The translations under genes and the position numbers were made by a program. The notes under the pieces were generated by a model, which was not told where the DNA came from, searched no databases, and was given only the letters and a program-made list of their open reading frames with translations. From NCBI RefSeq assembly GCF_039535115.1, contig NZ_BAAAWO010000001.1:4092001-4156000 (forward strand): 64,000 bases of DNA. Direction: 5' to 3'. Position 1 is the stretch's first letter; each line of letters starts with the position of its first letter. Below, piece by piece: positions 16,451 through 25,721 of the stretch. The DNA is from Paeniglutamicibacter sulfureus. GTDB taxonomy: Bacteria > Actinomycetota > Actinomycetes > Actinomycetales > Micrococcaceae.

Positions 16451-17935
16451 ATGACCATTACCCCCGAGCGCGAAGCCGAGCTGCTCGCCTCCGTCCCGAC
16501 CGGTTTGCTGATCAACGGCGAATGGCGCGACGCCTCCGATGGCGGTACCTTTGACGTCGTTGACCCGGCCACCGGCAAGGTGCTTGCCACCCTGGCGAGC
16601 GCCACCTCGGAAGATGCGATGGCAGCCCTCGACGCAGCCGACGCCGTCCAGAAGACCTGGGCGCTGACCGCACCGCGTGAGCGTGCCGAGATCTTGCGCC
16701 GCGCCTTCGACATGGTCACCGCGCGCGCCGAGGACTTCGCCCTGCTGATGAGCCTGGAAATGGGCAAGCCGTTGGCCGAGGCCCGCGGCGAGGTCACCTA
16801 CGGCGCCGAGTTCCTGCGCTGGTTCTCCGAGGAGACGGTGCGCGACTACGGCCGCTACCTGACCACTCCCGAGGGCAAGAACAAGATGATCGTGCAGACC
16901 AAGCCGGTCGGCCCGTGCCTGCTGATCACCCCGTGGAACTTCCCGCTGGCCATGGCCACCCGCAAGGTCTCCCCGGCCATCGCCGCCGGCTGCACCATGG
17001 TGCTCAAGCCCGCCAAGCTCACCCCGTTGACCTCCCAGCTCTTCGCCGCGGTCATGATGGAAGCCGGCCTGCCGGCAGGCGTGCTCAACGTCGTCTCCTC
17101 CAAGAGCGCCTCGAAGATCTCCGGCCCGCTGATGCAGGATGACCGACTGCGCAAGGTCTCCTTCACCGGTTCCACCGCCGTGGGCAAGATGCTCATGAAG
17201 GACGCCGCCGACAAGGTGCTGCGCACCTCCATGGAACTGGGCGGCAACGCACCGTTCCTGGTCTTCGAGGATGCCGACCTGGACGCCGCCGTCGAGGGCG
17301 CCATGGCAGCCAAGATGCGCAACATGGGCGAGGCCTGCACCGCGGCCAACCGCTTCCTGGTGCACGAGTCGGTGGCCAAGGAATTCATCGCCAAGTTCTC
17401 CGCCGCCATGGGCGCGCTGAAGACCGGCCGCGGCACCGAGTCCACCACCAATGTCGGCCCGATCATCGATTCCGGCGCCCGCGACGACATCCACGCGCTG
17501 GTCTCCAAGGCCGTCGAGGCAGGCGCCGTTGCCGAGACCGGCGGGGCGCCGATCGATGGCCCGGGCTACTTCTACGCACCCACCGTGCTCTCGAACGTCG
17601 CCAACGACGCCGAGATCCTGCGCCAGGAAATCTTCGGCCCCGTCGCCCCGGTGACCACCTTCCGCGACGAGGCCCACGCCATCGAATTGGCCAACGCCTC
17701 CGAGTACGGCCTGGCCTCGTACATCTACACCCGCGACCACAACCGTCTCTTCCGCGTCGCGGAGCAGATCGAATTCGGCCTGGTCGGCTTCAACGCCGGC
17801 GTCATCTCCAACGCCGCCGCCCCGTTCGGCGGAGTGAAGCAGTCGGGCCTGGGCCGCGAGGGCGGCGCCGAGGGCCTGGCCGAGTACACCACCACCCAGT
17901 ACATCGGCATCGCCGACCCGTACGCGGCCCGCTAA
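16451..17935 (+). CDS. gabD: NAD(P)-dependent succinate-semialdehyde dehydrogenase
   Basis: A 494-residue aldehyde dehydrogenase family enzyme that oxidises succinate semialdehyde to succinate, the last step of the GABA shunt. Motifs: TPWNFPLAMATRKVSPAIAAG near residue 160 (cofactor), VSFTGSTAVGK near 240, the general base Glu in MELGGNAPF near 261, and the nucleophile Cys in GEACTAANRF near 297. The C-terminal EIFGPVAPV and APFGGVKQSGLGREGG match the GabD subgroup rather than generic ALDHs. AAGGGAGAACGCC precedes the ATG. It stands alone, with a predicted promoter and dyad upstream and a strong terminator downstream. Confidence 0.93.
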   Translation: MTITPEREAELLASVPTGLLINGEWRDASDGGTFDVVDPATGKVLATLASATSEDAMAALDAADAVQKTWALTAPRERAEILRRAFDMVTARAEDFALLMSLEMGKPLAEARGEVTYGAEFLRWFSEETVRDYGRYLTTPEGKNKMIVQTKPVGPCLLITPWNFPLAMATRKVSPAIAAGCTMVLKPAKLTPLTSQLFAAVMMEAGLPAGVLNVVSSKSASKISGPLMQDDRLRKVSFTGSTAVGKMLMKDAADKVLRTSMELGGNAPFLVFEDADLDAAVEGAMAAKMRNMGEACTAANRFLVHESVAKEFIAKFSAAMGALKTGRGTESTTNVGPIIDSGARDDIHALVSKAVEAGAVAETGGAPIDGPGYFYAPTVLSNVANDAEILRQEIFGPVAPVTTFRDEAHAIELANASEYGLASYIYTRDHNRLFRVAEQIEFGLVGFNAGVISNAAAPFGGVKQSGLGREGGAEGLAEYTTTQYIGIADPYAAR

Positions 17936-17950
17936 CCGCCAGCGGCACCG

Positions 17951-18003
17951 ACGGCGGCGCCCCCCTCTGCTCCACACGGAGCAACGGGGGCGCCGCCGTT
18001 TTC
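17951..18003. terminator. Strong bidirectional terminator after gabD
   Basis: ACGGCGGCGCCCCC (17951-17964) pairs perfectly with GGGGGCGCCGCCGT (17986-17999), and TTT follows on the + strand. It separates gabD from the convergent transglutaminase operon. Confidence 0.8.
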
Positions 18004-18084
18004 GTTGGCGGGGCCCCGTTGCGGCGATGCCGCTCTCGAGACGGCCGGCGGGATCGCCGTGGCCCAGCCACAGGACAGGGCAAA

Positions 18085-20526
18085 CTACCTGGCCGAGGCG
18101 TAGCCGGAGGCTCCCAACGGGCGGGGAGCAAAGAGCGACCGCGGCCAGAGGCTGCGCCCCAGGCGCTCACCGACCCCCATCGAGGCCGCCAGGGCTTGCC
18201 GCACCTCGCCGAGGGCCGCTTCCAGTGCGGCGGGGTCTTCCTCATCGCCAGGGCGTGCGTAGCGCTGGCGTTCATAGGCTCCGGCCAGCGCGTTGAGGGA
18301 TTCGGCGGCAGCGGGGAAGCTACGGGCCAGGCGCCGGGAATAGTCCCCGGCCGATTCGTCCAGCCTCATGGGCCAGGAGAAGTCAAGGCCAAGGGCCACG
18401 AGTTCGGACCAGGCAGCCGCCGGTCCGGTTTCCTTCCCGTGGCGGATATCCGCACGTCCGTGCAGGGCCATGCGCGCGATGCGTCGACTGCGCTGGATCC
18501 TGCGCACCAGCCACGGCGCCGCCCCTGCCAGCAGCACGACGAGCAGGATGCCCGCCAGGCCCGACGTCGGGGACCCGGCCCCGGGGCCGGAGCCCCGCGC
18601 CGCCTCCGCAGCCTCGGACGAGGCCTCGGCGGAGCTGGCGGATGCGGAATTTGAGGCGTTGGGCGCGGTCGGGTTCAGGGTCGGGTCGACGTCCGGGGCA
18701 GGCAGCGCAGGTGCGTAGTCCGGGGGGATCCCGCGCCCCGGGGTCGGCTCGAACGCGACCCATCCGGCACCGGGGAAATAGAGCTCCGGCCAGGCGTGGG
18801 CGTTGCGCGAACTGACGGTGAACTCATCCAGTTCAGAGCCGTTCTGTCCGGCGATCGACTCCCCGGTGGGGGTGCCGGGGGCGTAGCCGGTGACCAACCG
18901 GCTGGGGATGCCCAGCTCGCGGGCCATCAGGGCCATGGTGGAGGCGAAATGCACGCAGTACCCGGCCTTTTCCTGCAGGAAGGCGTCGATGACGTCCATC
19001 CCGCTGCCGTCGTAGCCGTCTTCGACCGGGGTTTGTTCCGAGTACCTGAACGCCGCTGAACGAAGGTAGTCCTGGATGGCGACGGCCTGTTCGTAGGGGT
19101 CGCTGGCGACATCGCCCACCGCGGCCTCGGTGGCCTCTGCCAGGGATCCGGGAACGTCCTCGGGCAGCTGCAGGTATTGGGGGTCGACCTCGGCAAAGAA
19201 GCCACGCGGGATCGAGGAGGAGAGCTCGGCGAGCATCTGCGCGCTGATCTGCGGGTTCACACTCATCACCGAGTAGTCGGCGGCCGCCGGCGGCTGGCCC
19301 TCTGCGGCCAGCAGGGTGCCGGTGTCCGGGCTCCATCCCCAGTTCCCGCCCAGGCCGTTGAGCGTGATCGCGTTTCCGGGCAGCGGCATCCACGCGCCGC
19401 GGTACCTGTCGGTGATGACCCGGGTATAGGCGGGCCGGGCCGATTCGAAGGCCCGCGGGAAGGCTCGGGTCACCAGGTTCTCGGTGGCAGGGACCCGGCT
19501 GGCCTCGGGGTCAGGCAGCCAGCGGTCGGCGGTGAGTTGGCCGATCACGGAGGTCCGCAGGTAGGTGGGGGAGTCCGCATCGGTGAAGTAGCGCAGCACC
19601 GTGCCGGAAGAGCGGTTGCGCAGGTCGTTGCCCAGGGCGATCATCGGGTCGATGTTGGTGGCGATCCTGCCCCAGGACGGACGGCTGCCCTCGGTGAGCA
19701 TGCCCTTGGAGAACCCTGGAATGGCAGCGGGCAGCACCAGCAACGCGACGAGGGCGCCGGCCAGGAGGGCTGCCCCCTGCAACAGCGCCCCGCGGGCCTG
19801 CGGTCCGGGGGAGGTGTGCCCGCCGGCTGCCTCGTGCGGGCCGGCGAGTTCCAGGGCGCGGCGCCTGCCCGAACCGGTGTCGGACTGCCAGCGCGATGCC
19901 GCCAGCACCAGCAAATAGCCCACGGCCGTGAGGGCAACGGTCATGATGCCTGCACCGTGCGGCTCGAAGAGCGAGGCGATGGACAGCAGCAGTGCCAGCG
20001 GGATGCCGGCCAGGGCCGCGGCGCGGAGCTCGAAGGCCAGGGCGTCGACGGCCAGAGCGACCGCGGAGGCCCAGACGCAGATGGAGAAGACGATGACCCC
20101 GGTGGTTTCCACCGGCGGCACCTGGGAGCCCATTTGCTCATTCGCCATGGCCCAGACCTTCAGCAGGGCGCGGTAGGTCGCCCCGGTCGGCACGACGCCC
20201 AGCCAGGCGGTGTTGGAGAAGAACAGGAAGGTCAGCGCCAGCACCGCCACCACTGCCCCGGCCAGGGTCCCCAGGTAGCGGCGCGGGGAGAGGCAGCGCA
20301 CGAGGTTGGCGGCCACCACGATGCAGGTGACCACCACGAACACCTGGAGCATCCACCCCCAGCCGCTGATCACCCCATGCAGCGAGGCGGTGGCCCCGAG
20401 CATTGCCGTGAGCGTGGCCAGGGCCGCGAAGGCGGCCGCGGGGATGCCGGAAACAGCTGCGTCGGGTGCCTGCCGGGGTGAACCCGGGGGCGGTGTATCG
20501 GTCCGGGGCAGGGTCGCGGTGCTCAT
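18085..20526 (-). CDS. Transglutaminase-like membrane protein (TgpA/DUF3488 type)
   Basis: An 813-residue protein from ATG 20526, overlapping the DUF58 stop by ATGA. The N-terminal third has about seven membrane helices (DUF3488/TgpA_N). It is followed by an extracytoplasmic transglutaminase-like domain with the catalytic triad region: Cys in GYCVHFASTMALMARELG near residue 535, His in NAHAWPELYFPGAG near 580, and an Asp/Glu in WVAFEPTPGRG. A low-complexity Ser/Ala/Glu linker, one more membrane helix and a cytoplasmic C-terminal domain (DUF4129-like position) complete it. With MoxR and DUF58 it forms a widespread three-gene operon. The biochemical role is unknown; peptidase, amidase or cross-linking activity on envelope proteins is proposed for the family. 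Confidence 0.9.
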   Translation of the reverse strand: MSTATLPRTDTPPPGSPRQAPDAAVSGIPAAAFAALATLTAMLGATASLHGVISGWGWMLQVFVVVTCIVVAANLVRCLSPRRYLGTLAGAVVAVLALTFLFFSNTAWLGVVPTGATYRALLKVWAMANEQMGSQVPPVETTGVIVFSICVWASAVALAVDALAFELRAAALAGIPLALLLSIASLFEPHGAGIMTVALTAVGYLLVLAASRWQSDTGSGRRRALELAGPHEAAGGHTSPGPQARGALLQGAALLAGALVALLVLPAAIPGFSKGMLTEGSRPSWGRIATNIDPMIALGNDLRNRSSGTVLRYFTDADSPTYLRTSVIGQLTADRWLPDPEASRVPATENLVTRAFPRAFESARPAYTRVITDRYRGAWMPLPGNAITLNGLGGNWGWSPDTGTLLAAEGQPPAAADYSVMSVNPQISAQMLAELSSSIPRGFFAEVDPQYLQLPEDVPGSLAEATEAAVGDVASDPYEQAVAIQDYLRSAAFRYSEQTPVEDGYDGSGMDVIDAFLQEKAGYCVHFASTMALMARELGIPSRLVTGYAPGTPTGESIAGQNGSELDEFTVSSRNAHAWPELYFPGAGWVAFEPTPGRGIPPDYAPALPAPDVDPTLNPTAPNASNSASASSAEASSEAAEAARGSGPGAGSPTSGLAGILLVVLLAGAAPWLVRRIQRSRRIARMALHGRADIRHGKETGPAAAWSELVALGLDFSWPMRLDESAGDYSRRLARSFPAAAESLNALAGAYERQRYARPGDEEDPAALEAALGEVRQALAASMGVGERLGRSLWPRSLFAPRPLGASGYASAR

Positions 20527-21947
20527 GACTGGTGCCACAATCCGGCCCAGGCCTCGGTGAGCGTGGTCTTCGGGTTCACCGCGACGGCCGACCAGCCGGC
20601 CTGGCGGAAGCGGGAGATGATCGGGAACAGGTGCGCTTCGCGGTTGGCCACGCACAGCACCGTCACCTTGCTCCGCGCACCGACGACCTCCAGCCAGTCA
20701 TCTGCCTGTTCGGGGGTGGGTTCGCCCAGGATCAGCACGAGTCTGTCGCCTCGCTCGCGCATGCGTTCCTTCAGCGCCGCGGCGAGCGTGGACCTGGCCG
20801 TCTCGTGGCGCTGGACCCCGGAGTCCTCAAGTGCCAGTGCGGCGAGTGCCTGCTGCATCCGGGCCGTGGCGTGGGGACCTGCAAACAGCTCGCCGGCTTC
20901 CTCGGTGCCGGAGGCGGAGACGTCGTTGACGCCCTCGCCGCGGTGGTCGATCAAGTCGATGCCGAACCCCGTCTGCGCCAGGTAGGCTCCGACGCCAAGT
21001 GCCGCGTGCAGAGCCCATTCGAAGCGCCGGCTGGAGTCCTTGGGCGCGGAGGTGAATTGTGGGATCTGCAGCGACGGCTCGGAACCGGCGCCCTGCGACA
21101 GGAAGGCAGCGCGGGAACGGTCCAACATGATGACGGCCCTGGGGGTGGCCCGGTAGTCCTCCTGGCGCACCATCAGCGAGCCGCGCCTGGCCGTGGCCGG
21201 CCAGTGGATGCGCCGCACGGTGTCCCCTGGACGGTACTCGCGGGTCATCACCTCAAAGGAATCGGGGGTCAGCCGGCGGTTTGAAGCGGCCTGGCCGTGG
21301 GATCCGTGTTCGCCCGGAATACCGGTGGGCTCCAGCGCCTCGCACACCGGCAGGGCAATCAGGGCGCTGGGCGCATCGAGGGCCGCGGGGCGGGCGGCAA
21401 GCCCGAAGACGTCGGCAACCTGCGCGCGCACCGGCCCGATCGCGTAGATGCCGCGCGTGGCCGGCCGCAGCCGGTATTCATACCAGCTGCCGGAGCCTCC
21501 GGCCCCCTGCGCCGCGGTGCGAGAGGGGTAGTTGAACTCCGGACCCTTGCCGAAATCCTCGGGCAGCGTGTCGCTGAGCGGGATCGATGCACCGGAACGT
21601 CCCCGATGGGTGATGTGCAGGCGCACCCGCACCGATGAATCCGTGGTTGCCTGAGGCGGGTTGAAGGTCCGGGTCACCGTGAGCGCGGGGTTGCCGAAGC
21701 GCAACAGGAAGGCGGCCAACAGCGGGGTCACCAAGAGGAAAAGGGAAACCGCCATCAGCTCGCGCCGTCCCAGCAGGAAGGCTCCGAGCAAGGCAATCGC
21801 CCCGGCGGCAAAAAGGCCCCAGCCGCGCGCGGTGAGGAATCCCAGGTGGACCTTTTCGCGCAGCGTTGCCGGAGGCTCGGCGATCGCCCAGCGGCCGCGG
21901 GAAGGGGATTCGCGGAATTCGTTGGGTTCCCCGGTGTCGGTGCCCAT
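20523..21947 (-). CDS. DUF58 domain-containing membrane protein
   Basis: A 474-residue protein with two N-terminal membrane helices (LTARGWGLFAAGAIALLGAF and the following LMAVSLFLLVTPLLAAFLL). A cytoplasmic DUF58 domain follows, with RHPYRPGD-like motif EVMTREYRPGDTVRRIHWPATARRG near residue 230 and a von Willebrand A-like fold with VIMLDRSRAAF. DUF58 proteins are partners of MoxR ATPases. ATG 21947 has GAGGG 5 nt upstream; GTG 21959 is an alternative. Downstream coupling to the transglutaminase gene is by ATGA overlap; MoxR lies 33 bp upstream. Confidence 0.9.
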   Translation of the reverse strand: MGTDTGEPNEFRESPSRGRWAIAEPPATLREKVHLGFLTARGWGLFAAGAIALLGAFLLGRRELMAVSLFLLVTPLLAAFLLRFGNPALTVTRTFNPPQATTDSSVRVRLHITHRGRSGASIPLSDTLPEDFGKGPEFNYPSRTAAQGAGGSGSWYEYRLRPATRGIYAIGPVRAQVADVFGLAARPAALDAPSALIALPVCEALEPTGIPGEHGSHGQAASNRRLTPDSFEVMTREYRPGDTVRRIHWPATARRGSLMVRQEDYRATPRAVIMLDRSRAAFLSQGAGSEPSLQIPQFTSAPKDSSRRFEWALHAALGVGAYLAQTGFGIDLIDHRGEGVNDVSASGTEEAGELFAGPHATARMQQALAALALEDSGVQRHETARSTLAAALKERMRERGDRLVLILGEPTPEQADDWLEVVGARSKVTVLCVANREAHLFPIISRFRQAGWSAVAVNPKTTLTEAWAGLWHQS

Positions 21948-21980
21948 GTCTGCCCTCACCTTGCCTCTTCGCGTTCGGCG

Positions 21981-22961
21981 CTAGCCGCGTGCCCCGGCGC
22001 GCACCGGTATCGCGTTGAGGATTGCCACGAGGACGGATTCGGGATTGGAACCGGCGGCCTCGGCCCGGCGGTGCAGGATCAGCCGGTGCCCGAGCACCTT
22101 GGCGGCGATGTTGCGCACGTCCTCGGGCAGCACGTAGTCGCGGGCATTGAGCGCGGCCTCGGCCTTCGCCGCGCGCAGCAACTGCAACAGGGATCGCGGG
22201 GAAGCGCCCAGGCGGATGTCGGAATGCTCGCGTGTCGCCCGTCCCAGGGCCACGACGTATTCCTTCACGGGTTCGGAGACATAGACCGCGGCAACGGTGT
22301 TGATCAACATGTGCAGGGCGGGCAGGTCCAGCACCGGGGCCAGGTCATCGAGCGGCGAGGTCGATTGGTGGGTTTCGAGCATCGCCATCTCGGCGGCGGC
22401 GTCCGGGTACCCCATGGAGATCTTGGCCATGAACCTGTCGCGCTGGGCCTCGGGCAATGGAAAGGTGCCCTCGAGCTCGATGGGGTTCTGCGTGGCGATC
22501 ACCATGAAGGGCGTCTCCAGCCGCCGGGTGATCCCGTCGACGGTGACTTGACCCTCCTCCATGCATTCAAGCAGCGCGGACTGGGTCTTGGCATTGGCCC
22601 GGTTGATCTCGTCGCCGATCACGATGTGCGCGAAGACAGGGCCGGGCCGAAACTGGAACTCGTGGGTGTCCTGGTTGAAGATGGACACCCCCGTCACGTC
22701 CGAGGGAAGCAAGTCCGGGGTGAACTGGATTCGGTGCACCGTGCAGTCAACCGACTTGGCCAAGGTCTTGGCCAGCATGGTCTTCCCGACCCCCGGCACG
22801 TCCTCCAGAAGCAGGTGCCCCTGGGCCAGCAACACGGTCAGCGCGGTGCGGGCCACCTCGGCCTTGCCATCGATCACCGTGGCAATCCCGGCCAGCACTT
22901 CTTCGCAGACCCGGCCGAACTCGTCGGCGGGCAGAACCTGGGACTCGGTGGAAAGCGACAT
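21981..22961 (-). CDS. MoxR family AAA ATPase
   Basis: A 326-residue AAA+ ATPase. Walker A is DVPGVGKTMLAKTLAK near residue 50, Walker B plus sensor is IGDEINRANAKTQSALLECMEEGQ near 115, and ATQNPIELEGTFPLPEAQRDRF near 160 is the MoxR signature. ATG 22961 follows a near-perfect AGGAGGA at 7-nt spacing; an ORF starting at 23012 would precede this site and is rejected. MoxR proteins act as chaperones for assembly of VWA/DUF58 proteins, the next gene in this operon. The gene is divergent from tatD. Confidence 0.95.
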   Translation of the reverse strand: MSLSTESQVLPADEFGRVCEEVLAGIATVIDGKAEVARTALTVLLAQGHLLLEDVPGVGKTMLAKTLAKSVDCTVHRIQFTPDLLPSDVTGVSIFNQDTHEFQFRPGPVFAHIVIGDEINRANAKTQSALLECMEEGQVTVDGITRRLETPFMVIATQNPIELEGTFPLPEAQRDRFMAKISMGYPDAAAEMAMLETHQSTSPLDDLAPVLDLPALHMLINTVAAVYVSEPVKEYVVALGRATREHSDIRLGASPRSLLQLLRAAKAEAALNARDYVLPEDVRNIAAKVLGHRLILHRRAEAAGSNPESVLVAILNAIPVRAGARG

Positions 22962-23144
22962 GCAATGTCCTCCTGGAGCGCATCCGTTGGGTGGGCGGTC
23001 GAGGCCCTCCATCCCAACGATACTGCCAAAGTTGTGCCCCGCATCACACTAAATCAATCGTCTTTTTCTTCCGCGTAGGCTGGATGGGCGAGTGGTCATT
23101 GCCCCCGGGAAGCAGGGGCATCTAGTGAAGGGGACGTGGCAACC

Positions 23145-24104
23145 ATGTCTACGGCGGAACAAACGGCGCAAACCTCGAGGACGCAAGGGGTGCCGGAGGC
23201 CTACCTGCCCGCCCCGGTAGCGGGGGAGTCGGGCGCCCCGATCCGGAATGCCAAGGACGAACAGGGCAAGAAGCGCGACCTCTCCTACCCGCCCGCGCCG
23301 GCCCCGTTGCCCTTTGGCGTGCCAGACAACCATACGCATCTGGACTTCCGCGATGGCTCGGTCCACGTCACCGTCGCCCAGGCGCTGGATGCGGCAAATG
23401 CCGTGGGCGTACCCGGTGTCATCCAAGTCGGTTGCGACGTGGAATCCTCCGAATTCGCTGTCCGCGCGGCAACTGAGGATCCCCGGGTGCTGGCCGCCGT
23501 GGCGATCCACCCCAACGATGCCGCGCGCCTGGCCGCCACGGGAGAGCTGGATTCCGCGATTGCCCGGATCGAGGAGTTGGCGGCCCATGGCCGCGTGCGT
23601 GCCGTGGGGGAAACCGGGCTGGATTATTTCCGCACCGGCGAGGCCGGCCGGCCGGCCCAGGAACACTCCTTCCGTGAGCACATCCGCATCGCCCGCGAGC
23701 ACTCCAAGGCCCTGCAAATCCACGATCGTGATGCACATCACGATGTGGTGCGCGTCCTGGAAAGCGAGGAACTTCCCGAGCGCGTGGTATTCCACTGTTT
23801 TTCGGGCGATGCCGAACTGGCCAAGATCTGCAACGCCAACGGCTGGTACCTGTCCTTCTCCGGGACCGTGACATTCAAGAATTCGCACGACCTGCGCGAT
23901 GCATTATTGGTAGCCAACCCCGAATTGGTGCTGGTGGAGACCGATGCTCCGTTCCTCACCCCGCATCCCTACAGGGGTCGCCCAAACGCCAGTTACCTGA
24001 TCCCGCAAACGGTGCGTTTCATGGCCGAAGCCGTGGGGGCGGAGCTGGAGGAATATTGCCGGACACTGGCGGCAAACACGAACCGTGTCTACGGGGAGTT
24101 CTAG
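23145..24104 (+). CDS. TatD family metal-dependent hydrolase
   Basis: A 319-residue TIM-barrel hydrolase. Metal ligands are visible as DNHTHLDF (H63, H65), the Glu in GETGLDYF, the His in QIHDRDAHHDVV, FHCFSG, and the Asp in VETDAPFLTP. TatD enzymes are Mg-dependent 3'-5' exonucleases or deoxyribonucleases, and some act on D-aminoacyl-tRNA or other substrates. The first 50 residues are an extra N-terminal stretch typical of actinobacterial members. ATG 23145 was chosen with AAGGGG 13 nt upstream; GTG 23136 is also possible. The order tatD-rpf-rsmA-ispE is conserved across actinobacteria. Confidence 0.93.
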   Translation: MSTAEQTAQTSRTQGVPEAYLPAPVAGESGAPIRNAKDEQGKKRDLSYPPAPAPLPFGVPDNHTHLDFRDGSVHVTVAQALDAANAVGVPGVIQVGCDVESSEFAVRAATEDPRVLAAVAIHPNDAARLAATGELDSAIARIEELAAHGRVRAVGETGLDYFRTGEAGRPAQEHSFREHIRIAREHSKALQIHDRDAHHDVVRVLESEELPERVVFHCFSGDAELAKICNANGWYLSFSGTVTFKNSHDLRDALLVANPELVLVETDAPFLTPHPYRGRPNASYLIPQTVRFMAEAVGAELEEYCRTLAANTNRVYGEF

Positions 24105-24136
24105 CCCGTTTTGGGCGCAAGGCAAGCACGAAGTGC

Positions 24137-24165
24137 TTGCGACCTTATTACGATTCGGTTACGGT
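24137..24165 (+). promoter_or_regulatory. Putative rpf promoter
   Basis: TTGCGA (24137-24142) and TACGGT (24160-24165) with a 17-bp spacer predict transcription from about 24172. That leaves a leader of about 225 nt before the rpf start. Confidence 0.4.
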
Positions 24166-24171
24166 TGGTTT

Positions 24172-24397
24172 TTAGTAGCCGGGATCGGGGAAGGTTCCCG
24201 GGTGCATTTGATTCTGCCTGCGGAGGGGAACCTCGCACCGCAACGCGACATCGACAGATGAAAAGAATTGGATTGTGCTCGCACCAATCAATGGGCACAC
24301 GGTGGGCTGCGCCCGGTTTTGCCGGGAGCAACCGTTCACCCGCCGTGTACGCATCGATCTGCCCCCGTGCCCGGGTTAGACCTAAGTTTGGAATCCT
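24172..24397 (+). ncRNA. Structured 5' leader of rpf, possible riboswitch
   Basis: Three stems can be drawn. AGGTTCCC (24192-24199) pairs with GGGAACCT (24226-24233). A short GTGC/GCAC hairpin flanked by ATTGG/CCAAT lies near 24267-24288. ACACGGTGGG (24297-24306) pairs with CCCGCCGTGT (24339-24348), enclosing an inner CCCGG/CCGGG hairpin. Actinobacterial rpf genes are often controlled by the c-di-AMP (ydaO) riboswitch, but I could not find its hallmark GGUGAAUCC element. The class is therefore unassigned. Confidence 0.4.
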
Positions 24398-25540
24398 GTG
24401 CAGAATGCCCTCAAGAATCGTTGGGTGAAGATCGGCGCGCAAGCAGCCGTTTTGACCGCGTTGATACTCGGTCTGGTCATGTTCGTCGGAGGCAACAAGA
24501 CCCTTGCCGTCGCCGTCGACGGCGAGAGCCAGAGCATCACCACTCGCGCCGCCACCGTGTCAGATGTCCTGGAGGACTCGTCGATCACCCTTGGTGAACG
24601 CGACGAAATCTCCCCGGCCCTGGATGCACCAGTCGCCGAGGGTACCCTCATCGACATCAAGCGCCACAAGGAAGTCAATGTGAGCATCGACGGCGTCGAC
24701 CGCGTCGTGCACACCACTGGCCTGACCGTGGCAGATGTCGTGGACCAACTCAACGTTTCCGAAAAGGCACAGATCGAGCAGGCCCGCGCAATGGCCCTGG
24801 CCTCGCTGGCCAGCACCATCGAGATTTCCACTCCCAAGGACGTTTCGATCACAGCCGATGGCAAGAACAAGAAGCTGAACACCACCGCCGAGACCGTCGG
24901 CGATGCACTCAAGGCAGCCAAGATCTCCCTGGACAAGGATGACGAGATCAACGCCAAGGTCGCGGACGCCATCGTGCAGGACATGGAACTGAAGGTCGTT
25001 CGCGTCAAGACCAAGACCGTCACCGAGACCGAGTCGATAGAACACGGCACCGACACCGTCAAGGACTCCGACGCACTGGTTGGCACCAAGAAGACCCTCG
25101 AAGAGGGCAAGGACGGCGAACGCACGCTCACCTACACCGTTACGTTGCGCGACGGCAAGGAATCCAAGCGCGAGCTGACCAGCGACAAGGTCACCACCAA
25201 GGCCGTTGACGCCGAGGTTTCCGTAGGCACCAAGCCAAAGCCGAAGCCCAAGCCCGAGGTCAAGGCCAAGGCACCCACGACTTCCGGCAGCGTGTCGAGC
25301 ACCTGGGCCGCTTTGGCCAAGTGCGAGTCCGGCGGCAACTGGTCGATCAACACCGGCAACGGCTACTACGGCGGCCTGCAGTTCTCCGCCAGCAGCTGGC
25401 TCGGCGCCGGCGGCGGCAAGTACGCGCCGCTGCCGCACCAGGCATCGCCTTCCGAGCAGGTTGCCACGGCCGAGGTGCTGCGCGGCAGCGGCGGCTGGGG
25501 CCACTGGCCCGCATGCTCCAGCAAGCTGGGCCTGCGCTAA
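24398..25540 (+). CDS. rpf: Resuscitation-promoting factor (DUF348-G5-transglycosylase)
   Basis: A 380-residue secreted cell-wall lytic transglycosylase that wakes dormant cells by cleaving peptidoglycan. A basic N-terminus and signal/anchor helix (residues 13-30) are followed by three ubiquitin-like DUF348 repeats (about 36-75, 94-134, 148-188). Then come a G5 domain (about 199-278), a KPKPKPKPE linker (279-290) and the C-terminal lysozyme-like Rpf domain (302-380) with the catalytic Glu in ALAKCESGGNW (E310). This is the RpfB domain plan. GTG 24398 lacks an obvious ribosome binding site. The long structured leader upstream suggests RNA-level regulation. Confidence 0.95.
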   Translation: MQNALKNRWVKIGAQAAVLTALILGLVMFVGGNKTLAVAVDGESQSITTRAATVSDVLEDSSITLGERDEISPALDAPVAEGTLIDIKRHKEVNVSIDGVDRVVHTTGLTVADVVDQLNVSEKAQIEQARAMALASLASTIEISTPKDVSITADGKNKKLNTTAETVGDALKAAKISLDKDDEINAKVADAIVQDMELKVVRVKTKTVTETESIEHGTDTVKDSDALVGTKKTLEEGKDGERTLTYTVTLRDGKESKRELTSDKVTTKAVDAEVSVGTKPKPKPKPEVKAKAPTTSGSVSSTWAALAKCESGGNWSINTGNGYYGGLQFSASSWLGAGGGKYAPLPHQASPSEQVATAEVLRGSGGWGHWPACSSKLGLR

Positions 25541-25601
25541 CAGACATACCGGGCCCGACGGCCCGATGCACCACCGCACAGGTGCACAAGATTTCACAAT
25601 G

Positions 25602-25641
25602 AACAATGGGTTCCGCCTTGGATAGGGCGGGACCCATTGTT
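25602..25641 (+). terminator. Terminator after rpf
   Basis: AACAATGGGTTCCGCC (25602-25617) pairs with GGGCGGGACCCATTGTT (25625-25641) apart from a mismatch next to the loop. It separates rpf from rsmA. Confidence 0.7.
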
Positions 25642-25721
25642 GATGGCAGCAACACCCCCGTGAGCCACCCGCAGCGGACGCCCCGGTCGGCGGCGCACGG
25701 GCCCTGAACTAGGATTGATAC

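Noticed and set aside
24172..24397. Direct assignment of the rpf leader as a ydaO (c-di-AMP) riboswitch
   Set aside because: The key conserved GGUGAAUCC and 3' core elements could not be found by eye, so only a structured leader is claimed.
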